A DNA stretch of 64,000 bases from Arabiibacter massiliensis (GTDB taxonomy: Bacteria; Actinomycetota; Coriobacteriia; Coriobacteriales; Eggerthellaceae): assembly GCF_900169505.1 (NCBI RefSeq), contig NZ_LT827021.1, positions 1,860,001-1,924,000 on the forward strand. Direction: 5' to 3'. Below the pieces are notes generated by a model, which was not told the origin of the DNA, searched no databases, and was given only the letters and a program-made list of their open reading frames with translations. The first letter of the stretch is position 1. Each line of letters opens with the position of its first letter. A program made the translations under genes and the position numbers. Shown here piece after piece: positions 1 through 7,870 of this stretch.

Positions 1-828
1 GAGCTGACCAGGCTGTCGCTTGCCGGAGCGCAGGCGAAGATAGGGCTGTGCCATGCAGGGGACAACCCTCGCGACAACTGGCTCGCGCCGCTCGGCACCG
101 CCCCGTCGACCCACATCGTCAAGATCCCTGACGAGCGGCATCCGCATCTCGCCGTCAACGAGCACCTGTGCATGGAGGCGGCGCGCGCTTGCGGCCTGAG
201 CGCCGCGGAGACCTTCGTCATTCCCGGGAAGAGGCCCCTTCTCGCCGTGCGGCGATTCGACCGTGCGGTCGCCGACGACGCGAGCGCGCCCATCCGCCTG
301 CATCAAGAGGACTTCTGCCAGGCCGCCGGATTCCCCTCGTACGGCAAGTACGAGCTCGAGTTCACCGACAACTACGCCGCGATCGCCAACCGCGTTTTGA
401 ACCGCTGCTCGTCTGACCTCATCCGCGACAAGACGGAGTTCGCGCGCCAGATTGCGTTCGACTACCTCATCGGCAACTGCGACAACCATCTGAAGAACTA
501 CTCGCTGCTCTACTCGCCCGACTGGAAGAGGCGCGCCCTGGCGCCGGCGTACGATCTCGTGTCCACCACCGTTTTGGGATACTCGCGGGTCATGGGCATC
601 TCGATCGGCGACACTCGCGAGCTCGACGAGATCACGCGCGAGGACTGGCGGCTGTTCGCCGGCGACCTGGAGATGCCCGAAGGGATCGTCTTCGACGCGC
701 TCGCCGGCCTGAGCGACGCCATCCCCGAGGCCCTCAGGTCGAAGGCGGCAGAGGAGCCCGCCCCGCACGCCCATGAGGTGGCCGAGGCCATCATCGAAGA
801 CATGCGCCCGCGGACGACCTCCCTCTAG
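1..828 (+). CDS. HipA-like Ser/Thr kinase, C-terminal part (5' end outside window)
   Basis: The frame is open from base 1 to the TAG at 826-828, so about 275 residues of a longer protein are visible. The start reads LSLAGAQAKIGL, close to the SLAGAQ motif of HipA kinases. Next come STHIVK, an RFDR segment, RLHQEDFCQA and IGNCDNHLKNYSLLY, which holds the Asp/His/Asn catalytic and metal-binding residues, then LAPAYDLVST. All are in the order expected for the HipA_C fold. In the family the kinase phosphorylates a translation factor such as GltX and is held by a HipB antitoxin. The antitoxin and N-subdomain would lie to the left of the window. The only nearby structure downstream is a hairpin at 918-949. 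Confidence 0.88.
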   Translation, partial: ELTRLSLAGAQAKIGLCHAGDNPRDNWLAPLGTAPSTHIVKIPDERHPHLAVNEHLCMEAARACGLSAAETFVIPGKRPLLAVRRFDRAVADDASAPIRLHQEDFCQAAGFPSYGKYELEFTDNYAAIANRVLNRCSSDLIRDKTEFARQIAFDYLIGNCDNHLKNYSLLYSPDWKRRALAPAYDLVSTTVLGYSRVMGISIGDTRELDEITREDWRLFAGDLEMPEGIVFDALAGLSDAIPEALRSKAAEEPAPHAHEVAEAIIEDMRPRTTSL

Positions 829-891
829 CACAGATACGTGAGGCATTCGTGCTTGAAGTGCTGTTTATGCCGCATGCTGAAAAAAAGTTGA

Positions 892-1002
892 GCAATGGAC
901 GAATCTGCGGGACAGAACGCACCCTTGCGGGCGCTCCCACAAGGGTGCGAAGGGAAACCCCAGGTCGAAGTGCTACCGCATCGCCATCAATCCGTCCATT
1001 GC
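892..1002. other. Nested inverted-repeat element, possible structured RNA or small MITE
   Basis: The 274-base gap after the HipA-like gene holds two nested perfect inverted repeats. The outer arms are GCAATGGACG (892-901) and CGTCCATTGC (993-1002). The inner arms are CGCACCCTTG (918-927) and CAAGGGTGCG (940-949). The inner hairpin could terminate the HipA-like gene but has no T tract. No reading frame or family is recognised. Confidence 0.4.
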
Positions 1003-1055
1003 GCGTATTTTTCTGGCAGAGGGCCCCGAAACCGTGCTCGTGGCCCCTGCGGGCC

Positions 1056-1092
1056 AGTGTCCCAAATGGGGACAGTCCCCATTTGGGACACT
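1056..1092. repeat. 18-bp perfect palindrome with 1-nt centre
   Basis: Arms 1056-1073 and 1075-1092 are exact reverse complements around a single A. The core is TCCCCATTTGGGACA. It ends 10 bases before the stop codon of the leftward ferredoxin gene, so it may act as its transcription stop. Similar GGGGACAGTCCCC palindromes occur as dispersed repeats in other bacteria (recollection, not checked). Confidence 0.7.
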
Positions 1093-1102
1093 TCTCGCGC
1101 CT

Positions 1103-2290
1103 CTACCGCTCGTACACTTGGTCGCAGCCGAGGAGGTCCTTCATGGAATGCCAGATCTGGTGGGGGTTGCCCGGAGGGTTCTTCATGGGCTTCATCTCGT
1201 AGCGCTCGACGGCACCGGACAGGAGGTCGACCGCGAACACCTCCTCGGACAGCTCGAGCGCGCCCTCGGGGCAGATGTCGGTGCAGCAGCGGCACTTCAC
1301 GCAGTCGGCCGGCGCGTGCTGCACGCCGAACGTGCCGTCGTCGTCCTTGAACTTCGAGATGGCCCCGGTCGGGCAGAACGTCGCGCACATCTGGCACGAG
1401 CTGCACTTCTCGGGATCGATGATCACGTGGCCCCACAGCCTGGTGTCGATCATCACGTCCTCGGGCTCGCCGAGCGCGGCCAGGCCGTCCAGCAGCCGCT
1501 CGCGCCGGTCGGGCACGAAATGCGGAAGCGTGCCGTCGGCCATCACCTTCACGTACTTGGGCTCGGGCGCGTCCTCCACCCCCAGCGCGTCCTTCACGGC
1601 GTAGTCGGCGGTGACCGCCGCGGCCGTCTTGGCCTCGTCCTTCACGCTGGCGAAGAACCCGCGGCGGCTCGCGTCGTAACCCTTCCCCTCCGCAGCGAGG
1701 CGCGCCACGGACGGGAACTTCTTGGCCAGGTCCACGCGCATGCCGCTCTTCCACGTCTCGAGCAGCGTGTTGGCCGTGTCGCGCACCAGCTCGGCCATGC
1801 GGAAGCCGGTGCTGTGCTCGCATTCCTCGCATTTGGCCTGCACGAGGCTCACGTGCTTCACGCCTGCCACGGCCAGCGTGACCAGCAGGCTCTCCTCCAC
1901 GCGCCCGAGGCACGTGACGCCCACCACCTTATCAGGGTCGAACAGGCCTTCGGCCGCCGCCAAAATCTGCTCGCACGCGACGATCACCTCGCCGTCGGCT
2001 GCCTTCGCCGCAGCCAAACACGAGTGCAGGAGCTCGGCGTCGTTCGGCCGGTGCGCCTCGAGCGCGCAGGTGGGGCACACGGTGGCGCAGGTGCCGCAGC
2101 CGATGCACCTCTCGGGTGCGATGATCAGCTCGTTGTCGTCGTAGGAGATGCAGCCGGACGTGCAGACCTCGGCGCATTTCATGCACGTCGCGTTGCGGTT
2201 GCGCACGACGGCGCAGCGGTTCTGGTGGACCGTGATGTCGGCGCTCTGCAGTTGTTCGAGCAGACCGAAGAAATTCGTCATGTTCGCCAT
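1103..2290 (-). CDS. Polyferredoxin with four [4Fe-4S] motifs and a hydrogenase-delta-like centre
   Basis: Soluble 395-residue protein. Two cysteine clusters lie near the N-terminus: C36xxC39xxxC43xxxC47 and C62IGC65GTC68ATVC72P. Two more, CSSCQMCATFCP and CVKCRCCTDICP, lie near residues 290-335. The middle carries a CLGRVEESLL segment and a CEEC pair, resembling the iron-sulfur delta subunits of F420-type hydrogenases and heterodisulfide reductases (MvhD/FlpD). It probably passes electrons between a flavoprotein or hydrogenase and another carrier; the partner is not visible. The start at 2290 is preferred over an in-frame codon 13 codons upstream because AGAGGGTG precedes it. A TATACT box lies at 2331-2336. 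No signal peptide, so cytoplasmic. Confidence 0.72.
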   Translation of the reverse strand: MANMTNFFGLLEQLQSADITVHQNRCAVVRNRNATCMKCAEVCTSGCISYDDNELIIAPERCIGCGTCATVCPTCALEAHRPNDAELLHSCLAAAKAADGEVIVACEQILAAAEGLFDPDKVVGVTCLGRVEESLLVTLAVAGVKHVSLVQAKCEECEHSTGFRMAELVRDTANTLLETWKSGMRVDLAKKFPSVARLAAEGKGYDASRRGFFASVKDEAKTAAAVTADYAVKDALGVEDAPEPKYVKVMADGTLPHFVPDRRERLLDGLAALGEPEDVMIDTRLWGHVIIDPEKCSSCQMCATFCPTGAISKFKDDDGTFGVQHAPADCVKCRCCTDICPEGALELSEEVFAVDLLSGAVERYEMKPMKNPPGNPHQIWHSMKDLLGCDQVYER

Positions 2291-2330
2291 GACTTCACCC
2301 TCTTTCTCGTCTACCCCCTTGCAACGCACC

Positions 2331-2336
2331 AGTATA
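2331..2336 (-). promoter_or_regulatory. -10 element (TATACT) of the polyferredoxin gene
   Basis: On the minus strand TATACT lies about 40 bases before the chosen start, giving a short leader. No convincing -35 was identified. Confidence 0.45.
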
Positions 2337-2368
2337 GCCGTTTTCGCGCGGCGCGCGCCAGGACTCCC

Positions 2369-3034
2369 CTACTTCTTCTTAGGCTTCGGCTTCGGCGCCC
2401 AATCGCGCAGGCCCGGCACCGCGCCGCCGGCCACCTCCCACAGATACAGGCTGGCCACGGTGCCGTACGGCGAGTAGCGGCGGCGGTACTTCGCGAACAG
2501 CTCGGGCGTGATGCGGCGATGGTGGTGCAGCATGCGCAGGCCGCGCTGGATGGCCAGGTCGCCGTAGCTCATGATGTCGGGGCGCTGCAGCGAGAACGTC
2601 ATGAGCATCTCGGCCGTCCACACGCCGATGCCGGGCAGCGCCGAAAGCTCTCGGCGCACCTCGTCGTCGGGCAGCTGGGCGATGCCGTCCAGGTCGAGCT
2701 CGCCCGAAAGCACGCGCGCGGCCGCGCCCTTGATGTAGCCCACCTTGCGAAACGACAGGCCGAACGCCTGCAGCTCGCCGTCGGAGAGCGCGTCAATGCG
2801 CTCGGGCGTCACGTCGCCGAGCGCGTCCACGACGCGCCGCCAGATGGTGGCCTGCGCCTTCGTCGAAATCTGCTGCCCCACGATGGAGTTCACGAGCGCG
2901 GCGAACAGGTCCGGGTGCACCTCGCGACGGATAGGCCCCACCGCCGCGATGACCTCGGCCATCCGCGGATCGCGCGCGGCCAGCCAGGACGTCTCCTCGC
3001 CCCCGTACTCGAAATAGCGCACCTCGCGGACCAT
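2369..3034 (-). CDS. DNA-3-methyladenine glycosylase II (AlkA-like HhH-GPD)
   Basis: 221-residue base-excision repair glycosylase that removes alkylated bases. Recognition segments are FAALVNSIVGQQIS, the helix-hairpin-helix LSALPGIGVWTAEM, and MSYGDLAIQRGL, whose Asp is the expected catalytic residue of the HhH-GPD superfamily. It is shorter than E. coli AlkA (282 residues) because the N-terminal domain is reduced. No FeS cluster cysteines are present, which separates it from Nth/MutY. The C-terminus is a lysine-rich KPKPKKK tail. A -10 TATACT at 3070-3075 suggests a single-gene transcript. Its leader abuts a dispersed repeat at 3105. Confidence 0.87.
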   Translation of the reverse strand: MVREVRYFEYGGEETSWLAARDPRMAEVIAAVGPIRREVHPDLFAALVNSIVGQQISTKAQATIWRRVVDALGDVTPERIDALSDGELQAFGLSFRKVGYIKGAAARVLSGELDLDGIAQLPDDEVRRELSALPGIGVWTAEMLMTFSLQRPDIMSYGDLAIQRGLRMLHHHRRITPELFAKYRRRYSPYGTVASLYLWEVAGGAVPGLRDWAPKPKPKKK

Positions 3035-3069
3035 CCGGCCTCCTCCTTTCGCGCCGACGCATCGCTGCC

Positions 3070-3075
3070 AGTATA
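3070..3075 (-). promoter_or_regulatory. -10 element (TATACT) of the glycosylase gene
   Basis: TATACT on the minus strand, about 35 bases before the glycosylase start. The same hexamer precedes several other genes in this window (2331, 32425, 37266, 46136). Confidence 0.45.
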
Positions 3076-3104
3076 GCCGGAAGCGCCCCGGTTGGCACCG
3101 CGCG

Positions 3105-3185
3105 GGGATCCTTCGACTCCGCTCACTTCGTTCGCTTCGCTCAGGATGACGGGGGGGGGTGCTGGCACCCTCCGCTCAGGATGAC
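3105..3185. repeat. Dispersed ggatccttcgact...ctcaggatgac repeat, copy 1
   Basis: A unit starting GGATCCTTCGACTC and ending GCTCAGGATGAC (to 3150) is followed by a G run and a second partial tail ending CTCAGGATGAC at 3185. The same paired arrangement (full unit, spacer, second tail) recurs at 36647-36720 and, with an inverted partner, at 61450-61620. CTTCGACT...TCAGGATGAC is a known kind of intergenic repeat in gut bacteria (recollection). Confidence 0.75.
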
Positions 3186-3188
3186 AAT

Positions 3189-3339
3189 GCACAAAATTGA
3201 CGTCTGTGCGAGCTGTTAGACTTAGTAAACTCGTTCACGGCGAGAAGCGAAAACGCACGACTAGGCCTTTTCCGCGCGCCGATGCACCTGCAACACGGTT
3301 AGTTTCAGCTAACAGCTCGCACAGGCGCAATTTCTGTGC
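3189..3339. repeat. 151-bp element bounded by 31-bp inverted repeats (MITE-like)
   Basis: The ends 3189-3219 and 3309-3339 are reverse complements at 26 of 31 positions. The inner 15 (TGTGCGAGCTGTTAG, 3205-3219 against 3309-3323) are perfect. The 89-bp centre has no reading frame. No target-site duplication is visible. It could be a non-autonomous mobile element or a pair of operators. It makes up most of the 448-base gap 3035-3482, with the repeat at 3105 and the hairpin at 3367. Confidence 0.55.
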
Positions 3340-3366
3340 ACCGCCGCCCTGCCGCCCCCAACAACG

Positions 3367-3405
3367 CCGAACGGCCCGGGCGAGGGAGGGCGCCGGGCCG
3401 TTCGG
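3367..3405 (-). terminator. Hairpin terminator of the flavoprotein-cytochrome operon
   Basis: Perfect 13-bp stem: CCGAACGGCCCGG (3367-3379) pairs with CCGGGCCGTTCGG (3393-3405), 78 bases after the cytochrome stop. No T tract follows, so it is terminator-like on structure and position only. Confidence 0.55.
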
Positions 3406-3482
3406 AAGGGAAATTCTCGGGGCGGAAGGGAGGGAGGGTTCCCGCCCCGAGCGGGTTGTCGTCGGTCGTCGGTCGCGAGCGC

Positions 3483-4160
3483 CTAGCGGTCGCGAATCTC
3501 GTGGCAGGTGCCGCACTCGAACGTGCCGCGGTGGTGGCACTGGGCGCAGTACTTCATCGCGTCCTTGGGCAGGTCCTTCGAGTGGTTGTTGTGGCAGTCG
3601 GTGCAGGTGGCGGGGTTCGCCTCGTGCTTCTCGCCGGCGGGACGCTCGTGCGGGTTCACCGTGGTGCCCTTGTCGTCGGTGAGCGCCGTGGAGTCGGCCG
3701 TCTTGGCGGCCACCTCCTCCAGCGTGCCGTGGCACGACTCGCAGGTGGCGGGGTCGACGGTGATCACAGAAGGCTTCGCAGCCGGCTTGTCGCCGAACTT
3801 CACATCGGCGTGCGCGGTCGAAAGCGCCTGCTCGTCGGTGTGGCACTGGGCACAGGTCACGCCCTCGGCCTTGTGCGCCGTACCCTGCGGGCAGGCGGCG
3901 TCGGTCTCGGACGCGGCCTCGCTCGTGTGGCACATCGCGCAGTCGCTGTCCATCGTCCAGTTGACGGGCTGGCCGTCCATGGCGGACGCGCCGGAGCCGG
4001 CGGCGTCCTTCTGCTCCTGGCCCTGGGGCGCGGGCGCGTCGGCAGCCTCTTGCGGCGCGCAGCCGGCGAGCGACCACAGCGCGGCCGTGAGCGCGAGGAC
4101 GGCGCCGAAGACGGCGAGCACGACGAGGCGCCGATCGGCGGTGCGTGCTTGAGAGGTCAT
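3483..4160 (-). CDS. Six-haem c-type cytochrome lipoprotein
   Basis: 225 residues. A hydrophobic N-terminal segment ends in a lipobox with Cys34 (SLAGC), so it should be exported and lipid-anchored. Six CxxCH haem sites are visible at residues 74, 103, 140, 186, 205 and 216; the fifth reads CAQCHH. Flavocytochrome c3-type electron-donor domains usually have four haems, so the count is high. It follows the exported flavoprotein (129-base gap, same strand) and should hand electrons from the quinone/cytochrome chain to that reductase. This is the arrangement of the Cgr1/Cgr2 and related reductases of Eggerthella. AGGAGAAG precedes the start. Confidence 0.87.
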   Translation of the reverse strand: MTSQARTADRRLVVLAVFGAVLALTAALWSLAGCAPQEAADAPAPQGQEQKDAAGSGASAMDGQPVNWTMDSDCAMCHTSEAASETDAACPQGTAHKAEGVTCAQCHTDEQALSTAHADVKFGDKPAAKPSVITVDPATCESCHGTLEEVAAKTADSTALTDDKGTTVNPHERPAGEKHEANPATCTDCHNNHSKDLPKDAMKYCAQCHHRGTFECGTCHEIRDR

Positions 4161-4288
4161 GCGCTTCTCCTATCTGATCTCGGTTGCGGGTGCGGCCCGC
4201 TGCGGGGAGGCGGCGGGCCGCGGGGAGGGATCGAGCCGCCGCCCATGGGGAGTCGGGCGGCGGCCGATCGTCAACAAGCGGGCGCGCG

Positions 4289-5959
4289 CTACTTCTGCGC
4301 GGCGTCCCAAGCCTCGAGGCCCGAGGCGTGGCGGGCGCTGATGCGGCCCCACACCTGGTTCTCGGCGTTGTTGCCGCCGGTGATGCCGTAGCTGTGGCTC
4401 TGGAAGTTGCCGAAGCAGCCGGCCGCGTACAGGCGCGGGATGGGGTTGCGCTGCGGGTCGAGCACCTGGCCGTGCTCGTTCTTCATCGGGCCGCCCAGCG
4501 TGGAGCACGAGCCGGGGTAGATGGAGATGGCGTAGTACGGGCCCTGATCGAGCGGGATCATCGTCTCGGCGGCGCGGTCGAAGCGCTCGTCGCGGCCCTG
4601 CTCGCAGAACTTCTGGTACTCCTCGAACGTGGCCTTGAGCGAGGCGGGATCCATCCAGTGGTCGAAGTCCTTGATCTGCTTGGCGAGGTCCTCGATGGTG
4701 TCGCCCTTGAGGATCCAGCCCTTCTCGAGCTCGGGCATGTTGTCCTGGCTCCAGCCGTCCCACGCGCGCACCGAATCGGGCAGGTCGGAGGCGAAGTTGC
4801 CGCACTCGAAGAAGTCGCCCTGGCTCGTGGACAGCTTGCCGGCGCTGAAGCAGCTCTGGTCGAAGATGCACCAGCTGGGAATGCGGTCGAAGTCGTCGAT
4901 GGCGTCGTCGAAGTGCAGCAGCGTGTGCCAGCCGTTGTGCGGCGAGCCCATGTTGTTCTCGTTCACGTAGCGCTTGCCCAGGCGGTTCACGTTGAAGTAG
5001 CTGAAGCCGGGCATGAAGTACAGGATGGAGAAGTCGTTCTCGGGGTCGCGCGTCCACATGGAGTACATGGAGATGGCCATGTCCATGTGCCACAGCTTCG
5101 CCCCCACGTCCTCGACCATCTTGATGCCGTCGCCGGTGTTGTACTGCCAGCCCTCGAACTTGAAGGGGTAGCACTTGAGGTACTCGTTCTTGAGGTCCTC
5201 GTTGAACTCGAAGCCGCCGAGCGTGAGGATGACGCCCTTGCGCGCCTTGACCGTCTTCTCCTCGGAGCCGATCATCGTGTACGCGCCGACGATCTCCTTG
5301 GTCTCGGGGTTCTGGATGAGGCGCTCGTCATGGCAGTCGAAGATGACCTGCACGCCCAGCTCCTCGCGCTTGGAGTCCAGCTCGTGGAACGACAGCATGC
5401 CGAAGCCGTCCACCGAGGACAGCTTGCAGGAGCCCTCGTAGGCGTTGTCGTCGAGGAAGTGGTACTCGGGGATGGCGCCGGCCAGGGCCACCTCGGACAC
5501 CTCGTAGGTCATGCCGTACTTGTCGGCGTACTCGGTGTTGCGGGCGCACTCCTCCACCCACGCGTCGATCATGGGCTCGGGGGTCTTTCCGTGCGTGAAG
5601 GCCTTGATGTACTTCTTGAAGCGGTCCTTCTCCTTCTCTTCGACGATGGTCCACTCGCCGTTGTTGATGGAGCTGTTCCCGCCGCCGCGCTCGGGGGCCT
5701 TCTCCAGCACGATGACCTGCTGGCCGCACTCGTCGGCGCCGATGAGCGACGCCCACATGCCCGCGCCGCCGTAGCCGATGACGAGCAGGTCGCACTCGTA
5801 GTCCCAGCTCGCCGGCATCCAGTCGGTGTTGGCCGCGCCCGAGGTGCCGCCCGATGCGCAGCCGGCCAGCGCGGCGGAGCCCGCCACGGCGGCCGCGGCG
5901 ACGCCCGCGCCCTTCAGGAACGAACGGCGGGAGACTCCGCCTTCCATGCCTTTGCTCAT
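4289..5959 (-). CDS. Tat-exported FAD-dependent reductase (fumarate/urocanate reductase family)
   Basis: 556 residues. The N-terminus carries a twin-arginine signal, SRRSFLKGAG, followed by an alanine-rich stretch and a lipobox ending at Cys34 (ALAGC). The protein should therefore fold with FAD in the cytoplasm and be anchored outside. The dinucleotide site DLLVIGYGGAGMWASL follows, with VIVLEKAPERGGGNS next. The C-terminus has GGNNAENQVWGRISA, typical of FAD_binding_2 proteins. The electron acceptor cannot be predicted; relatives reduce fumarate, urocanate, cardiac glycosides and catechols. The start at 5959 is supported by AGGAAGGAAC and the Tat motif; in-frame codons upstream (to 6304) encode no such signal. 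First gene of an operon with the six-haem cytochrome. Confidence 0.87.
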   Translation of the reverse strand: MSKGMEGGVSRRSFLKGAGVAAAAVAGSAALAGCASGGTSGAANTDWMPASWDYECDLLVIGYGGAGMWASLIGADECGQQVIVLEKAPERGGGNSSINNGEWTIVEEKEKDRFKKYIKAFTHGKTPEPMIDAWVEECARNTEYADKYGMTYEVSEVALAGAIPEYHFLDDNAYEGSCKLSSVDGFGMLSFHELDSKREELGVQVIFDCHDERLIQNPETKEIVGAYTMIGSEEKTVKARKGVILTLGGFEFNEDLKNEYLKCYPFKFEGWQYNTGDGIKMVEDVGAKLWHMDMAISMYSMWTRDPENDFSILYFMPGFSYFNVNRLGKRYVNENNMGSPHNGWHTLLHFDDAIDDFDRIPSWCIFDQSCFSAGKLSTSQGDFFECGNFASDLPDSVRAWDGWSQDNMPELEKGWILKGDTIEDLAKQIKDFDHWMDPASLKATFEEYQKFCEQGRDERFDRAAETMIPLDQGPYYAISIYPGSCSTLGGPMKNEHGQVLDPQRNPIPRLYAAGCFGNFQSHSYGITGGNNAENQVWGRISARHASGLEAWDAAQK

Positions 5960-6160
5960 AGTGTTCCTTCCTCCTTCTCCGATGAACGAGCCGCCGCCCG
6001 CAGGCGCGGCCCCTGCCTCTCTCCCGGCAGGGATGCCCCTCCTTGGAAGCATCCGTCCGTGCACCGAGCACCCTACGCCGCGGCGCGGGGGCGCGCATCT
6101 GACGGCCGGTCGGATTTCGCCGCATTCGTCTGACGATCGATAGGATTTTCCTGGTCGTAT

Positions 6161-6187
6161 GCGTATCGGATCGTCCATCCGATACGC
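6161..6187. promoter_or_regulatory. Palindromic operator between reductase and LuxR genes
   Basis: Perfect 11-bp inverted repeat: GCGTATCGGAT (6161-6171), 5-bp spacer, ATCCGATACGC (6177-6187). It sits in the divergent 326-base gap 5960-6285 and is a likely binding site for the adjacent LuxR protein. The rest of the gap holds only the -10 at 6206 and GC-rich leader. Confidence 0.65.
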
Positions 6188-6205
6188 TCCGCGCGCGAAA
6201 TCGCC

Positions 6206-6211
6206 TATCAT
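6206..6211 (+). promoter_or_regulatory. -10 element (TATCAT) of the LuxR gene
   Basis: TATCAT lies 80 bases before the LuxR start and 18 bases beyond the palindrome at 6161-6187, so the palindrome would overlap the -35 region. This fits autoregulation. Confidence 0.4.
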
Positions 6212-6285
6212 ACGCACGAGATACATCGCCGCTCGGGAGAGGCGCGCAGACGCGCCTGCGGCGCAGACGACGGGGAGAGATGCAC

Positions 6286-7839
6286 ATGCCTTACCGCACC
6301 GCAAGCGAGGAGGAACCCAGGGCCGCCCAGGAGGGCGCGGACGCGGGCCGCCCGCGCGACACGCTCATACTCGACTTCCTGCTCATCGTCATAGGGTTCG
6401 GCCTCTGCCGGACGTGGATCATCTTCTGCCTGGGCGCGCCGCTCGTGGCGGGCGCCACCGCGTCGCTCAACTGGATGTACCTCGCGTTCGGGGCCATCAC
6501 GGCGCTCGCCGTGTCGTTCGTGGTGAACCGCAACGGATCGCGCAGCGCCAAGGCGCGGGTGGCGCTGTTTCGGCTCACGCCCGTCGCCCTGCTGGCGAGC
6601 GGCGTCCTCATCCCCCTCGCCATCTGGCTGGACAGCGAGCCCCTCATAGCCGTCGGCTTCGCGGCGGGCGGCGTGGGAGCCGGTCCCTTGCAGGTGCTCT
6701 GGGGCGACCGCTTCGCGCGCCACTCCACCGTGTTCGCCGCGCTCGCCTCGCCGGCGGCCGCCATCGTCACGGCTCTCGTGGCGGGGCTCGCCACCGACAA
6801 CACGAGCTTCATCGGGTTCGCCATCATCCCGCTGCTGTCGTTCGCGCTGCTGCTGTTCGAGGCCAACCGCACGGGTCTCACGTGGAAGGATCTGCAGAGG
6901 ATGCCCGCCGCGGACGCCGGCGCGGCGGCGTCGCCCGGCGAGGAGGCCTGCGGAGACGGCGAGAAGCGCACCGCCGTGGTGGGCCTCGGCGTGGGCAAGC
7001 TCATGTTCTCCATCATGACGTTCTCGTTTCTGTGCCGCCTCTTCGATGTGGTGCCCGCCGACGACGACCCCTTCGCCTTCTTCGGCGGCAGCGCCATCTT
7101 CTCGCTCATCGTGGTGGGCGTGGCGTTTCTGCTCATCGTGGCCCGGCTGCGCGACCGCTTCAACGCCACGCTCACCTACCGTCTGTCGCTGCCCCTGATG
7201 GTGGCGGGGTTCGTGGCCATCGCGCTGTTCTTCGACACGCACGCGGCCGTGTCGCTTCTGCTCATCAACGTGGGATACGAGTTCTTCGACATCCTCACCT
7301 GGGTGCTGTTCGTGGACGTGGCGCGGCGGCGGGGCGAGCACGCGCTGCACATCTTCGGGCTGGGCGTGGCGTTCATGTTCGCCGGCATGGCGCTGGGCAA
7401 CCTCGCGGGCGGGGTGATCGACTCGCTCGTGGCCAGCGGCGACGTGCAGATCACGGTGGTGGCCATGCTGGCGACGCTGTGCCTGGTGGTGGTGGCGTTC
7501 ATGGTGCTGCCCGAAGGCGTGGTGGCGCAGCTGTCGGATTCGGTGCGCACGGGCCGCAAGGAGCGCGAGGCCGAGGCACGGCTCGACGAGCCCGCCTCCG
7601 AGGCCGGCGTCGGGCGGCTCGAGCGGCACTGCGCGTGCGTGGCCGAGGACTACGGCCTGACGCCGCGCGAGAGCGAGGTCATCGTGCTCTTGGCGTACGG
7701 CCGCACGCTCTCCATCATCGCCCGCGACCTGCAGATAGCCAAGGGCACCGCCCGCACGCACATCGAGAACATCTACCGCAAGCTCGACGTCCACAAGCAG
7801 CAAGAGCTCATCGACCTCGTGGAAAGCTACGAAGCCTAA
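6286..7839 (+). CDS. Membrane LuxR-family regulator with multi-helix N-terminal sensor
   Basis: 517 residues. Residues about 20-415 form roughly twelve hydrophobic segments, resembling a transporter-like sensor. The C-terminus is a LuxR/GerE helix-turn-helix: LTPRESEVIVLLAYGRTLSIIARDL, then KGTARTHIENIYRKLDVHKQQEL. Genes of this build commonly sit beside Tat reductase genes in Eggerthella and control them, presumably on sensing substrate. It is divergent from the flavoprotein-cytochrome operon and shares the palindrome at 6161-6187. The second ATG (6286) is chosen because GGGGAG lies 8 bases before it; the ATG at 6280 is too close. Confidence 0.85.
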   Translation: MPYRTASEEEPRAAQEGADAGRPRDTLILDFLLIVIGFGLCRTWIIFCLGAPLVAGATASLNWMYLAFGAITALAVSFVVNRNGSRSAKARVALFRLTPVALLASGVLIPLAIWLDSEPLIAVGFAAGGVGAGPLQVLWGDRFARHSTVFAALASPAAAIVTALVAGLATDNTSFIGFAIIPLLSFALLLFEANRTGLTWKDLQRMPAADAGAAASPGEEACGDGEKRTAVVGLGVGKLMFSIMTFSFLCRLFDVVPADDDPFAFFGGSAIFSLIVVGVAFLLIVARLRDRFNATLTYRLSLPLMVAGFVAIALFFDTHAAVSLLLINVGYEFFDILTWVLFVDVARRRGEHALHIFGLGVAFMFAGMALGNLAGGVIDSLVASGDVQITVVAMLATLCLVVVAFMVLPEGVVAQLSDSVRTGRKEREAEARLDEPASEAGVGRLERHCACVAEDYGLTPRESEVIVLLAYGRTLSIIARDLQIAKGTARTHIENIYRKLDVHKQQELIDLVESYEA

Positions 7840-7870
7840 CGGCAGGGCGCCCCTTTGTCACTCCCCAACC

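Noticed and set aside
1034..3076. 680-codon plus-strand frame opposite the polyferredoxin and glycosylase genes
   Set aside because: Composition-driven shadow of two real minus-strand genes.
4184..6133. 649-codon plus-strand frame opposite the Tat flavoprotein gene
   Set aside because: The flavoprotein has Tat signal, FAD motif and ribosome site; the opposite frame has none.
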